From NCBI RefSeq assembly GCF_009674775.1, contig NZ_WKKE01000010.1:62001-126000 (forward strand): a DNA stretch of 64,000 nucleotides, read 5' to 3'. This DNA is from Flavobacterium sp. LC2016-23. Lineage in GTDB: Bacteria > Bacteroidota > Bacteroidia > Flavobacteriales > Flavobacteriaceae. Both the position numbers and the translations under genes were made by a program. Position 1 is the first letter of the stretch. Each line of letters starts with the position of its first letter. Shown one piece after another: positions 25,772 to 33,523 of this stretch. The notes beneath the pieces were generated by a model. It was given only the letters and a program-made list of their open reading frames with translations, was not told the DNA's origin and did not search any database.

Positions 25772-26131
25772 ATGAAATATTTATCTATAATAATAACGCT
25801 GCTTTTTATCAGCTTAAACCAGGAAACAGAAAAACTTACCGGACGTTATAGCTACTTAACAGAAGACAATAATTTGTACATCCAAAAAGATAAAATTACT
25901 TTTAAGGATAGTGTTTTTGTGTTTGATAACAAGTATTTGCCAAAAGGAAAAATCTCTTATGGTAAGAAAATACTATTAGACAATTTCATAAATACTGATT
26001 TAATTATAAGCATTTCAAAAGATCAGATCCAAAAAGATACTATTCTGTTTTATATGCATGATAAGAACAGTTCAGCTGCAAATTATCTTGATGAAGTAGT
26101 CGGAAAAGGGAAATTGATTAGGATTAAATAA
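25772..26131 (+). CDS. hypothetical small exported protein
   Basis: A 119-residue protein that begins 6 nt after the XRE regulator stop, so probably co-transcribed. A hydrophobic N-terminus (MKYLSIIITLLFISLNQ) looks like a signal peptide. The rest is a mixed, lysine-rich, probably beta-containing domain (GRYSYLTEDNNLYIQKDKIT). There are no cysteines after the signal and no recognised family. Confidence 0.7.
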   Translation: MKYLSIIITLLFISLNQETEKLTGRYSYLTEDNNLYIQKDKITFKDSVFVFDNKYLPKGKISYGKKILLDNFINTDLIISISKDQIQKDTILFYMHDKNSSAANYLDEVVGKGKLIRIK

Positions 26132-26170
26132 TTCAGGTTTTTTACTTTCAAATAATAATTCAACACAATC

Positions 26171-26272
26171 TTGTCATCTCGACGAAGGAGAGATCACACA
26201 AGTGGCTCGACATAGATTGGAGATCGTTGGATCGAAGTTTCTAATGTGATCTCTCCTTCGTCGAGATGACAA
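26171..26272. repeat. MITE-like element with 28-bp perfect inverted termini
   Basis: The left end (26171-26198) starts TTGTCATCTCGACGAAGGAG and the right end (26245-26272) is its exact complement. The 46-nt centre is unrelated. A relative with CTCCCTTCGGTCG cores is at 53889-53990, and a second family (CTTCGACT..CGCTCAG) is at 28430. No transposase is encoded. Confidence 0.85.
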
Positions 26273-26350
26273 ACTGAACGGTAAAACCTTTGCACCTCTG
26301 CAACTTTTAACCTTTGCACCTTCTTATAAAAAATAAAACCTATAATTTAG

Positions 26351-26430
26351 CCCCGATAGGAGTGGAAATCCTTTTGTGCCGTCCCGATAGCTATCGGGAG
26401 GCGCAAAAGATTGAAACGAATAGCGGGACT
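26351..26430 (+). repeat. dispersed intergenic repeat, copy B
   Basis: Begins CCCCGATAGGAGTGGAAATC and ends GATTGAAACGAATAGCGGGA. The variable middle is a hairpin (CTTTTGTGCC ... GGCGCAAAAG enclosing CCCGATAGCTATCGGG). Same family as 14491, 53735 and 63582. Confidence 0.75.
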
Positions 26431-26505
26431 ACACGCCTTTTGAAAACCAAAATTTCTGCTTCAAAAAAAACCTTAGAATCTTAGCTCCTTTGAACCTCAG
26501 AATCT

Positions 26506-26554
26506 TTTCTTAATCTACATTAAGTGCTTTTCTTCCATGTTGGTCGTAAATTTG
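26506..26554 (+). promoter_or_regulatory. pirin promoter with shared operator motif
   Basis: A 22-bp block (26506-26527, core CTTAATCTACATTAAGTGC) is followed after exactly 19 nt by TAAATTTG (26547-26554). The same block and spacing precede yceI at 27654. The block contains CTTAA...TTAAG symmetry and covers the -33 position, where no TTG exists. Confidence 0.75.
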
Positions 26555-26582
26555 TACCATAAAATAACAAAACACACAGATC

Positions 26583-27299
26583 ATGGAAAATATAGTAGTA
26601 CATAAAGCAGAAACCAGAGGAAATGCAAATCACGGATGGCTTAACGCTTATCACAGTTTTAGTTTTGCAAGCTGGTACAATCCGGACAGAATTCAGTTTG
26701 GGGCACTTCGCGTTTTGAACGATGACACCATTGCCGGAGGAATGGGTTTTGGTACGCATCCTCACGATAATATGGAAATCATTACCATTCCGTTGGAAGG
26801 TGATTTAGCACACAAAGACAGTATGGGAAATACCGAAATCATCAAAAATGGCGATATTCAGGTGATGAGTGCGGGAACCGGTGTTCAGCATAGTGAGTTC
26901 AATCCAAATGCAGACCAACAAACTAAATTATTGCAAATCTGGCTGTTTCCAAACAAAAGAAATGTAGATCCGCGTTACCAGCAAATCACGCTGGATGTTG
27001 CCGACAGACATAATAAATTATCTCAAATCCTATCCCCAAATGCAGATGACGAAGGTGTTTGGATTCACCAGGATGCCTGGTTTAACATGGGGAATTTTGA
27101 TGCCGGAGTAACTGCTGAATACAAAATTAAAAAAGAAGGAAACGGCGTTTACGCTTTTGTCCTAAAAGGCAACGTCACAATCAACGGTCAGGAATTAAAC
27201 ACTCGCGATGCAGTTGGAATTTCAGGGACGGACATTTTAAACATACAGGCAAACACTGATGCGGAATTTTTATTGATGGATATTCCGATGAACTATTAA
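26583..27299 (+). CDS. pirin family protein (bicupin)
   Basis: A 238-residue protein with the pirin N-terminal signature: RGNANHGWLNAYHSFSFASW, then GMGFGTHPHDNMEIITIPLEG, HKDSMGN and VMSAGTGVQHSEFN. The histidines (HPHDN, H of GVQHSE) are the metal-binding residues of YhhW/YhaK-type pirins, some of which have quercetin 2,3-dioxygenase activity in vitro. It is a soluble metal-cupin probably linked to redox or aromatic-compound stress. It ends in a strong terminator. Its promoter block is shared with the neighbouring yceI gene, suggesting one regulon. Confidence 0.93.
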   Translation: MENIVVHKAETRGNANHGWLNAYHSFSFASWYNPDRIQFGALRVLNDDTIAGGMGFGTHPHDNMEIITIPLEGDLAHKDSMGNTEIIKNGDIQVMSAGTGVQHSEFNPNADQQTKLLQIWLFPNKRNVDPRYQQITLDVADRHNKLSQILSPNADDEGVWIHQDAWFNMGNFDAGVTAEYKIKKEGNGVYAFVLKGNVTINGQELNTRDAVGISGTDILNIQANTDAEFLLMDIPMNY

Positions 27300-27330
27300 T
27301 TCATAAACAACAGATACTTTTTTTTCAGGA

Positions 27331-27374
27331 AACGATAATAAATCTGTTTATCAGATTGTTATCGTTTTTTTTTT
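27331..27374 (+). terminator. intrinsic terminator of the pirin gene
   Basis: Hairpin 27331-27366 with outer stem AACGATAA / TTATCGTT and inner stem AATCTG / CAGATT, followed by a T10 run. Confidence 0.92.
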
Positions 27375-27653
27375 ACAGCTTTCACGAAATCACCCCGAGA
27401 CTTTGAAAAAGGTCATTAAATTTAAAAACAGGTCGAATGAAAAAGGTCTCTCGCAGATTTTGCAGATTGAGCGGATTTTTATTCCTTGCTTAGATAGATT
27501 TTTTTAGAAAAAATTAGCAGTATAAGCAGATCATTTATAAACGAACTCTACCAAATAGATCTGCTCCATCTGCAAAATCTGCGGGAAACAAAAAACATTC
27601 TTCATCCGGCAATTAGCAGCAAAAGAAGTAAATTTCAAATTATCGATTTTTCA

Positions 27654-27702
27654 TTTCTTAATCTAGGTTAAGTGCGATACCGCCACTACCAGCGTAACTT
27701 TG
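27654..27702 (+). promoter_or_regulatory. yceI promoter with shared operator motif
   Basis: The block at 27654-27675 (core CTTAATCTAGGTTAAGTGC) matches 20 of 22 positions of the pirin block. After the same 19 nt comes TAACTTTG (27695-27702). Here the core is almost fully palindromic (CTTAATCTAGGTTAAG). Confidence 0.75.
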
Positions 27703-27741
27703 TCCTATCAAAATGAAATTAATTATTTAAAAATAAAAATT

Positions 27742-28275
27742 ATGGCAACTACAAAATGGGCAATTGACCCAACACATTCAGAAATTGGTTTTAAAGTTAA
27801 ACACATGATGTTTACAAATGTTTCAGGAAAATTTGGAACTTACGATGCAACAATTACTACAGAAGACAATGACTTCGAAAATGCTGCAATTGAATTTTCA
27901 GGTGATATTGCTTCTATCGATACTGCTAATGCAGACAGAGACGGACATTTAAGAAGCGCTGATTTTTTTGATGCTGAAAACAATCCAAAATTAACTTTCA
28001 AATCTTCTTCATTCAAAAAAATTGATGCAGGAGATTACGAAATCACCGGAGACTTAACTATTAAAGGTGTTTCTAAATCAGTAACATTTCCGGTAGACTT
28101 CAGCGGAATCATGACTGATCCATGGGGAAATACAAAAGTTGGTTTAAGTATTGAAGGAAAAATTAACCGTAAAGACTGGGGACTAAACTGGAACTCTGCT
28201 CTTGAAACTGGTGGTGTTTTAGTTGGAGAAGAAGTAAAACTGAACATTGAATTACAATTTGCTAAACAAGCATAA
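27742..28275 (+). CDS. YceI family protein
   Basis: A 177-residue lipocalin-like protein. I start it at ATG 27742 (MATTKWAIDPTHSEIGFKVKHMM); the frame extends upstream to a TTG inside the promoter, which is unlikely. Typical signatures are DPTHSEIGFKVKHM, DRDGHLRSADFFDAENNPKLTF, GDLTIKGVSKSVTFPVDF and a C-terminal VGEEVKLNIELQF. The family binds isoprenoid or amphipathic ligands in a beta-barrel. Unlike E. coli YceI there is no signal peptide, so it should be cytoplasmic. Its promoter shares an operator with pirin. Confidence 0.94.
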   Translation: MATTKWAIDPTHSEIGFKVKHMMFTNVSGKFGTYDATITTEDNDFENAAIEFSGDIASIDTANADRDGHLRSADFFDAENNPKLTFKSSSFKKIDAGDYEITGDLTIKGVSKSVTFPVDFSGIMTDPWGNTKVGLSIEGKINRKDWGLNWNSALETGGVLVGEEVKLNIELQFAKQA

Positions 28276-28305
28276 TCAGAATATTAGGTTTTAATTTGGT
28301 TGGTT

Positions 28306-28342
28306 AAAAGCCTGTACTTTTTAGAAAGTGCAGGCTTTTTTT
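28306..28342 (+). terminator. intrinsic terminator of yceI
   Basis: Stem AAAAGCCTGTACTTT / AAAGTGCAGGCTTTT (one mismatch) with a 4-nt loop and T tail. Confidence 0.93.
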
Positions 28343-28429
28343 GGGTTTGCCACGAATTGCACGAATTAGCACGAATCTATATTTTTACCGAAACATTTAC
28401 AGAGAAAACCAATCCTTTCTAACAAAGGG

Positions 28430-28502
28430 CTTCGACTCCGCTCAGCCTGACATATAGCTCACTTCTAACCAAATACGATTGTCAACCTGAGCGAAGTCGA
28501 AG
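28430..28502. repeat. MITE-like inverted repeat (CTTCGACT..CGCTCAG type)
   Basis: Arms 28430-28452 and 28480-28502 are 23 nt long with three mismatches. The element sits between the convergent yceI and araC-like genes. Confidence 0.8.
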
Positions 28503-28507
28503 ACTTT

Positions 28508-29368
28508 TTATTTTATATTTCTAAACTCCGTTGGCGACATTCCTGTTTGTTTTTTAAAGACTCTGGAGAAATACGAATAATCCTCGTAACCAACAGCATA
28601 GGCGATTTCATTTACAGCTAACTGTTTATCGGTCAGCATTCTTTTTATTTCGAGAATTACGCGATCCATAATAACTTCCGTGGCTGTTTTTTGTAAAATT
28701 TCATTGCAAATTCTGTTCAGATGCTTTAAGGTAATATGCAATTGTTCCGCATAAAACGACGGCAGTTTCTGAGTTTTAAAATGCTGTTCTAAAAGTATTT
28801 CAAATGCGCTGATTTTTATATTATAGGAATGTGTCTGATGCGAATAGGTTTGTCCGTACTTACGGGCAATTTCGATATGAATGCAATCTAATAAATTGAG
28901 CATTTTATCCAATTGCCATTCATTATTTTGATTAATCTCCTGGATCAATAAACCAAAATAGGGCAATATTTTAGAGAATTCATCTGTTTCAAAAACCACT
29001 TCAGGTCTATTCAAAATCGAATTATAAAAGTTATAATCATTGATTTTTTTTTGCCCAAAGTACAGATTATAAAGTTCCTGCGAAAAAATAATTACAAACC
29101 CTTCTATATCTTCCGACAAACTCCAGTGATGCATTTGCCCGGGCTGTAAAACGAACAAACTTCCTTTTTTTATTTCAAAACGATCAAAATCAATTTCATG
29201 AATTCCGGAGCCATTTGTAAAAAATACCATCAAATACGAATCGTGCCGATGCGGCTCTTCGACAAAACTGTGGCTTTTTAGATGCTCCTTAAAAGTATTC
29301 ACGTAGAAATCACGGTGAATATCGTTACAACTAAAATTTTGAACACTATAAACTGGATATTTTTTCAT
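28508..29368 (-). CDS. AraC family transcriptional regulator
   Basis: A 286-residue regulator. An N-terminal cupin-like sensor (HRHDSYLMVFFTNGSGIHEI, then LFVLQPGQMHHW) is joined to a C-terminal double helix-turn-helix of AraC/XylS type (LAVNEIAYAVGYEDYSYFSRVFKKQTGMSPTEFR). The ligand and targets are unknown. It is convergent with yceI and divergent from the DUF983 gene, so either the shared pirin/yceI operator or the DUF983 gene could be a target, but the sequence does not decide this. Confidence 0.93.
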   Translation of the reverse strand: MKKYPVYSVQNFSCNDIHRDFYVNTFKEHLKSHSFVEEPHRHDSYLMVFFTNGSGIHEIDFDRFEIKKGSLFVLQPGQMHHWSLSEDIEGFVIIFSQELYNLYFGQKKINDYNFYNSILNRPEVVFETDEFSKILPYFGLLIQEINQNNEWQLDKMLNLLDCIHIEIARKYGQTYSHQTHSYNIKISAFEILLEQHFKTQKLPSFYAEQLHITLKHLNRICNEILQKTATEVIMDRVILEIKRMLTDKQLAVNEIAYAVGYEDYSYFSRVFKKQTGMSPTEFRNIK

Positions 29369-29433
29369 AACAAATGTCTTTATTGTGCTATAATCAGCGA
29401 AGATATAAAAAAGACTTTTAATAGTTTCTAAAA

Positions 29434-29441
29434 TACCTTTG
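29434..29441 (+). promoter_or_regulatory. candidate -7 element (TACCTTTG) for the DUF983 gene
   Basis: Exact TAnnTTTG match 22 nt upstream of the ATG at 29464. Confidence 0.5.
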
Positions 29442-29463
29442 TATAAACAAAAACAACAAAATC

Positions 29464-29826
29464 ATGTCAAGTACACTAGTCCATATTTTGAAAAATGAAT
29501 GTCCGAATTGTCATAAAGGAAAAGTTTTCAAAGACAAGAATATTTTCCTGAATTTCGGTTTTCCAAAAATGAACGAATACTGCAGTCATTGTAACTATAA
29601 GTTTCAAAAAGAACCCGGTTATTTCTTTGGTGCCATGTATGTAAATTACGGATTGACAGTTGCCCAGGGAATTGCAACGTATTGTGTGGCACAGTTTTTC
29701 TTCGAGAAAAATTTCGATTTAAGAATCATTCCGATTATTGCGCTTGTAATTACTTTATGTACTTCATTCAATCTCCGATTTTCAAGATTAGTATGGATTT
29801 ATATGTTTAAGAATTATACAAGCTAA
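29464..29826 (+). CDS. DUF983 family membrane protein
   Basis: A 120-residue protein with two CxxC motifs at the N-terminus (NECPNCHKG with C14/C17, EYCSHCNYK with C40/C43), suggesting a zinc ribbon. Two hydrophobic helices follow (about residues 58-78 and 86-105). This is the DUF983 family, widespread in Bacteroidota and alpha-proteobacteria and of unknown function. The conserved FFGAMYVNYG stretch leads into the first helix. It is possibly transcribed alone, as fabD has its own candidate promoter. Confidence 0.85.
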   Translation: MSSTLVHILKNECPNCHKGKVFKDKNIFLNFGFPKMNEYCSHCNYKFQKEPGYFFGAMYVNYGLTVAQGIATYCVAQFFFEKNFDLRIIPIIALVITLCTSFNLRFSRLVWIYMFKNYTS

Positions 29827-29834
29827 AAAAGTAC

Positions 29835-29842
29835 TATTTTTG
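29835..29842 (+). promoter_or_regulatory. candidate -7 element (TATTTTTG) for fabD
   Basis: Exact TAnnTTTG match 57 nt upstream of the fabD ATG, right after the DUF983 stop. Confidence 0.45.
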
Positions 29843-29899
29843 CCTTTCAATTGAAACTAATTTTTCAATTTAAAAAAAATTCAATCTTAAATTAGACAA

Positions 29900-30775
29900 A
29901 TGAAAGCATACGTATTTCCGGGTCAGGGCGCACAGTTTACAGGAATGGGCAAAGACTTATATGAAACATCGGCTTTAGCCAGAGAACTATTCGAAAAAGC
30001 CAATGAGATTTTAGGTTTTAGAATTACAGATATCATGTTTGAAGGCACTGCCGAAGAACTGAAAGAAACAAAAGTTACACAGCCGGCCGTTTTTTTACAT
30101 TCGGTTATTTTAGCCAAAACTTTAGGTGAAGATTTTAAACCGGAAATGGTGGCGGGACATTCTTTAGGAGAATTTTCAGCATTGGTTGCCAATGGAACTT
30201 TGTCTTTTGAAGATGGTCTTAAATTAGTTTCACAACGTGCTTTAGCGATGCAAAAAGCCTGCGAAATTACACCATCAACAATGGCTGCTGTTTTAGGTTT
30301 AGCAGACAATGTTGTGGAAGAAGTTTGCGCTTCTATTGACGGGGTTGTGGTTGCTGCCAATTACAACTGTCCCGGGCAATTGGTTATTTCGGGAGAAACA
30401 AGTGCTGTTGAAAAAGCCTGCGAAGCCATGAAAGCTGCCGGAGCAAAACGCGCTTTGATTTTACCTGTTGGAGGAGCATTTCATTCCCCAATGATGGAAC
30501 CAGCAAGAGAAGAATTAGCTGCCGCAATTGAAGCAACGACATTCTCTACACCTGTTTGTCCGGTATATCAAAACGTAACAGCAAGTGCGGTTTCTGATGC
30601 AAACGAAATCAAAAAGAACTTAATTATTCAATTGACTGCTCCGGTAAAATGGACGCAATCGGTACAACAAATGATCGCTGACGGCGCTACTTTATTTACT
30701 GAAGTCGGACCAGGAAAAGTTTTAGCGGGTCTGATTAACAAAATTGACAAGGAAGCTGTTACTGCGAATGCTTAA
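29900..30775 (+). CDS. fabD: malonyl-CoA:ACP transacylase
   Basis: A 291-residue enzyme that moves malonate from CoA to acyl carrier protein for fatty acid elongation. It has the N-terminal FPGQGAQFTGMG oxyanion-hole glutamine loop, the nucleophile motif GHSLGE (S88) and the downstream histidine in GGAFHSPMM. VGPGKVLAGLI near the end is conserved. It is not next to other fab genes, which is common in Bacteroidota. It ends in a strong terminator facing the RelE/ParE-like gene on the opposite strand. Confidence 0.97.
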   Translation: MKAYVFPGQGAQFTGMGKDLYETSALARELFEKANEILGFRITDIMFEGTAEELKETKVTQPAVFLHSVILAKTLGEDFKPEMVAGHSLGEFSALVANGTLSFEDGLKLVSQRALAMQKACEITPSTMAAVLGLADNVVEEVCASIDGVVVAANYNCPGQLVISGETSAVEKACEAMKAAGAKRALILPVGGAFHSPMMEPAREELAAAIEATTFSTPVCPVYQNVTASAVSDANEIKKNLIIQLTAPVKWTQSVQQMIADGATLFTEVGPGKVLAGLINKIDKEAVTANA

Positions 30776-30809
30776 TTTTTAGTAGTCAGTGAAAAGCTAT
30801 ACACAAAAC

Positions 30810-30845
30810 AAAACCTCATAAATCAAATTTATGAGGTTTTGTTTT
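30810..30845. terminator. terminator between fabD and the toxin-like gene
   Basis: 14-bp stem AAAACCTCATAAAT / ATTTATGAGGTTTT followed by GTTTTTAT. The A-rich left flank could serve the convergent gene. Confidence 0.92.
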
Positions 30846-31162
30846 TATAGGTCTTTAGCTTCAGGACAGTAATTATTACTAATTCCTGTTATCAGGTAAT
30901 TTTGATTCCTTTTTTCAAAAAATATGTACCAGGTCGTTTTAGGGTTGGGTTTATAAAAAATATAATGTGAACCTAAATATTGTAGTGTTTCAGGGGTTTT
31001 CTTGTGAGGAAAACTTGAGATACCTGAAATTACAAAATCTACTATTTTATCAGCATAATTTTGAGCTGATTGAGCAAAACCAAAATATTCTTTTTTAAAA
31101 AGCGTAAATACTAAATCATCAAAATATTCCAGAACATCATTTTCGAAAATTATTTTTTCCAA
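30845..31162 (-). CDS. RelE/ParE family toxin-like protein
   Basis: A 105-residue protein. The order of helix and strands (YFDDLVFTLFKKEYFGFAQS, then YADKIVDFVISGI, YLGSHYIFYKPNPKTTWYIFFEKRNQNYLITGISNN) fits the RelE/ParE fold, with WYIFFEKRNQNYLI as the core strand pair. ParE-like members inhibit gyrase and RelE-like members cut mRNA on the ribosome; this sequence does not settle which. Its start overlaps the preceding small gene by 13 nt, the coupled layout of a toxin-antitoxin pair. The toxin call is by fold; activity is unknown. Confidence 0.75.
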   Translation of the reverse strand: MEKIIFENDVLEYFDDLVFTLFKKEYFGFAQSAQNYADKIVDFVISGISSFPHKKTPETLQYLGSHYIFYKPNPKTTWYIFFEKRNQNYLITGISNNYCPEAKDL

Positions 31163-31347
31163 GGATATGCTTTTATTCTTTTGGACATTTCAGCTTTAAA
31201 TTCCTCAGGTGTTAACCCTTTTGCAAATTTGGCATCAAAATCAAAAGTCGCAGAATCAATTCCTTTGAATTTTAGTTTCTGAACTTCGTATTGTACTGCA
31301 GGTTCTTCAACCTTATTATTTTTCTGATTTTCATTCTTCTCATTCAT
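31150..31347 (-). CDS. small antitoxin-like protein preceding RelE/ParE
   Basis: A 65-residue protein from ATG 31347 (MNEKNENQKNNKVEEP); an upstream ATG at 31356 adds three residues. It is highly charged and probably disordered at the N-terminus, with a short C-terminal amphipathic helix (TPEEFKAEMSKRIKAYPWKK) that could wrap the toxin. There is no ribbon-helix-helix or HTH domain, so autoregulation by DNA binding is not expected. The 13-nt overlap with the toxin-like gene supports its role as the cognate antitoxin. Confidence 0.68.
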   Translation of the reverse strand: MNEKNENQKNNKVEEPAVQYEVQKLKFKGIDSATFDFDAKFAKGLTPEEFKAEMSKRIKAYPWKK

Positions 31348-31395
31348 AATCCACATCTTTAGATAACGAATTTACGACAATTTCGTTAAATCAAA

Positions 31396-31431
31396 AAATC
31401 CCAAATAATCTGGATTGATTATTTGGGATTT
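31396..31431 (-). terminator. terminator of the EamA transporter gene
   Basis: Perfect 15-bp stem AAATCCCAAATAATC / GATTATTTGGGATTT with a 6-nt loop. The minus-strand tail is T-rich. Confidence 0.88.
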
Positions 31432-31465
31432 GTTTTGAAACCGGACCAGGCGTGACTATGCGTAT

Positions 31466-32371
31466 CTAAGCGAGATTCTTCTCTTTCTTTTTATAGTTAA
31501 TAATGAAAACCCCTAAAATAATAAGTACCGTCGCGATGATAAAATCGACTGTAATTTTTTCATTTAAAAGCAGCCAGCCTAAAAAAACGGCAATAATCGT
31601 ATTAACATAAGACAAAATAGAAACCTGTACTGCCGTAACACATTTTAAAGCATAATTATAACAGAAAAATGCAATTACTGATCCGAAAACAGATAAATAC
31701 AAAGAAGCAAAAATACTTCCTGAACTCCATGAGCTTACATCCGGATTTGGCGAAAAGATAAAAGCCAAAACAAGCTGAATACAAGATGCCATTGTAAATT
31801 GATAAAACAAATTAAGTGCAATATTATTAGACTTATAAGCATGTGTTTTGGTATAAATTGTTCCGGCTGCCCAAGCCAAAATCGCCAGAATCATAAATAG
31901 TACTCCTATTTTATAATCGGCATCTAAAAAGGAATGAAGTCCGTCTTTAAATATAAAAATAACACCGGAAAATCCAATAATCACTCCCACAAATCCTTTT
32001 AAACTTGCTTTTTGCAAGCCAAACAAAATACTGCCTATAAAAATAAGTATCGGCGACATGGCACTAATTACAGATGCTAATCCGCTTGGCAAACTCTGCT
32101 CCGCAATAGTTGTAAACCCGTTAGCAATAACGATCATTAGTACAGACGGAACAAGCTGGTGTTTTAAATTTTTCCAGCCAATCCATTTCAGTTCTTTTTT
32201 AAACAATAAAATGATCATTACGATCAATCCTGCCAATCCCTGGCGTATAGAAGTGACAAACCATGGCGGAATTGTTTCTACCGCAACCCTAATTCCTAAA
32301 AAGGTAGTTCCCCAAACAATTCCAACGGCCGCTAAGGCAAAAATTAATTTATAATCTAAACTTTTTTTCAT
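31466..32371 (-). CDS. EamA/DMT superfamily transporter
   Basis: A 301-residue protein with about ten hydrophobic helices in two EamA repeats. The first repeat opens with the signature VGIVWGTTFLGIRVAVETIPPW; the second contains ILAWAAGTIYTKTHA and ends GWLLLNEKITVDFIIATVLI. Members export amino acids, metabolites or drugs across the inner membrane; the substrate cannot be assigned. The C-terminus is a basic tail (NYKKKEKNLA). It is separated from galE by a terminator, so it is its own unit. Confidence 0.93.
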   Translation of the reverse strand: MKKSLDYKLIFALAAVGIVWGTTFLGIRVAVETIPPWFVTSIRQGLAGLIVMIILLFKKELKWIGWKNLKHQLVPSVLMIVIANGFTTIAEQSLPSGLASVISAMSPILIFIGSILFGLQKASLKGFVGVIIGFSGVIFIFKDGLHSFLDADYKIGVLFMILAILAWAAGTIYTKTHAYKSNNIALNLFYQFTMASCIQLVLAFIFSPNPDVSSWSSGSIFASLYLSVFGSVIAFFCYNYALKCVTAVQVSILSYVNTIIAVFLGWLLLNEKITVDFIIATVLIILGVFIINYKKKEKNLA

Positions 32372-32395
32372 GATACTTAAATTCCTTTTTTAAAT

Positions 32396-32436
32396 AAAAA
32401 ATCCCAAACTATACTACTATAATTCGGGATTTTTTG
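32396..32436 (-). terminator. terminator of galE
   Basis: Imperfect stem AAAAATCCCAAA / ATTCGGGATTTTT around a 13-nt loop. A-rich on the left, hence U-rich on the minus-strand transcript. Confidence 0.8.
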
Positions 32437-32466
32437 TTTGCAGCAAAGACACACTGCTGTGTTCCT

Positions 32467-33480
32467 CTACGATCGTACTTTTTGTTCCCATTTCCAGGCG
32501 CTGGCCATTGCCTCATCTAATGTTAATTGTGCTTTCCATCCCAAAACATTATTTGCTTTGTCTGTATTAGCATAGGCTTCCGTGATATCACCTTCACGGC
32601 GTGGCATAATCTTATAGGGTAATTTGGTATTACTTACTTTTTCAAAACTTTTGATTACTTCAAGAACTGAACTCCCTTTTCCGGTTCCTAAATTAAAAGT
32701 CTCGACCTTCGCCAGATTCTTTTTATTCAACAAACGCTGCAACGCTATAACGTGTGCTTTTGCTAAGTCTACCACATGAATATAATCACGGACTGCTGTT
32801 CCATCCTCAGTTGGATAGTCATTTCCGAAAACTGATAATTCCTGACGTAATCCCATTCCGGTTTGTGTAATAAAAGGAACCAGGTTTTGAGGAACTCCTA
32901 ATGGTAATTCACCAATCTCAGTACTTGAATGCGCACCAACCGGATTAAAATAACGCAACAAAATAGCACTTATGTTAGTCACTTTAGCAGTATCTGTGAT
33001 AATTTCCTCTCCAATCTGTTTTGTATTTCCGTAAGGAGACATTGCGGCCTGAACCGGTGCATCTTCTGTGATTGGCATTTTTTCGGCCTGACCGTAAACG
33101 GTACAAGAAGAACTAAAAATAAAACTTGCCTCTGGTTTTTGTTGCAATTGCTGTAATAAATAAACTAAGGTACCAATGTTGTTTTCGTAATACAATAAGG
33201 GATTTTCAACACTTTCACCAACTGCCTTTGAAGCCGCAAAATGAATAACTCCGGTAACATCATCATGTTTTTTAAAGAAATCCTGAACCGCTGTTTTTTC
33301 TCTCAAATCTATTTTTTCAAACAGTGGCAGTTTTCCTGTAATTTTCTCAATTCCTTTTAAAACATTTTCGGAAGAATTAGAAAGATCATCAATTATCACC
33401 ACTTCAAAGCCTTCATTTTGCAATTCGACTACAGTATGCGAACCTATAAATCCTAATCCTCCTGTTACTAATACTTTCAT
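32467..33480 (-). CDS. galE: UDP-glucose 4-epimerase
   Basis: A 337-residue extended short-chain dehydrogenase. It interconverts UDP-glucose and UDP-galactose (possibly also the N-acetyl forms) for surface polysaccharides. Motifs are the NAD loop GGLGFIGSH (7-15), DDLSNSS, the catalytic serine region SSSCTVYG, and YGNTK with Y150 and K154. The C-terminal LPYKIMPRREGDITEAYANTDKA is classic GalE. It starts 43 nt after the DegT-family aminotransferase stop, so the two probably form an operon for nucleotide-sugar synthesis. Confidence 0.95.
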   Translation of the reverse strand: MKVLVTGGLGFIGSHTVVELQNEGFEVVIIDDLSNSSENVLKGIEKITGKLPLFEKIDLREKTAVQDFFKKHDDVTGVIHFAASKAVGESVENPLLYYENNIGTLVYLLQQLQQKPEASFIFSSSCTVYGQAEKMPITEDAPVQAAMSPYGNTKQIGEEIITDTAKVTNISAILLRYFNPVGAHSSTEIGELPLGVPQNLVPFITQTGMGLRQELSVFGNDYPTEDGTAVRDYIHVVDLAKAHVIALQRLLNKKNLAKVETFNLGTGKGSSVLEVIKSFEKVSNTKLPYKIMPRREGDITEAYANTDKANNVLGWKAQLTLDEAMASAWKWEQKVRS

Positions 33481-33523
33481 TTTGTGGTTGTTTTATGGCT
33501 AATAGTTTATAATTTAGTTTTAT

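Larger units (their letters stand above)
26132..26582. other. 451-bp intergenic region with two repeat elements and the pirin promoter
   Basis: From left to right it holds a 28-bp perfect inverted repeat element (26171-26272), low-complexity text of the type 'cctttgcacctc', dispersed repeat copy B (26351-26430) and the operator/promoter of the pirin gene (26506-26554). No open reading frame of credible quality was seen. Confidence 0.75.
27300..27741. other. 442-bp intergenic region between pirin and yceI
   Basis: It contains the pirin terminator (27331-27374), an inverted pair of ATCTGCAAAATCTGCG units (27452-27467 and 27568-27583), and the yceI operator/promoter (27654-27702). No gene was seen. 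Confidence 0.75.

Noticed and set aside
26411..26430. GATTGAAACGAATAGC resembles the GATTGAAAC ends of some CRISPR repeats
   Set aside because: It occurs once per dispersed repeat copy, tens of kilobases apart, with no regular spacers and no cas genes.
29923..30360. 145-residue open frame opposite fabD
   Set aside because: Antisense to a clear housekeeping gene with conserved motifs; no plausible protein features.
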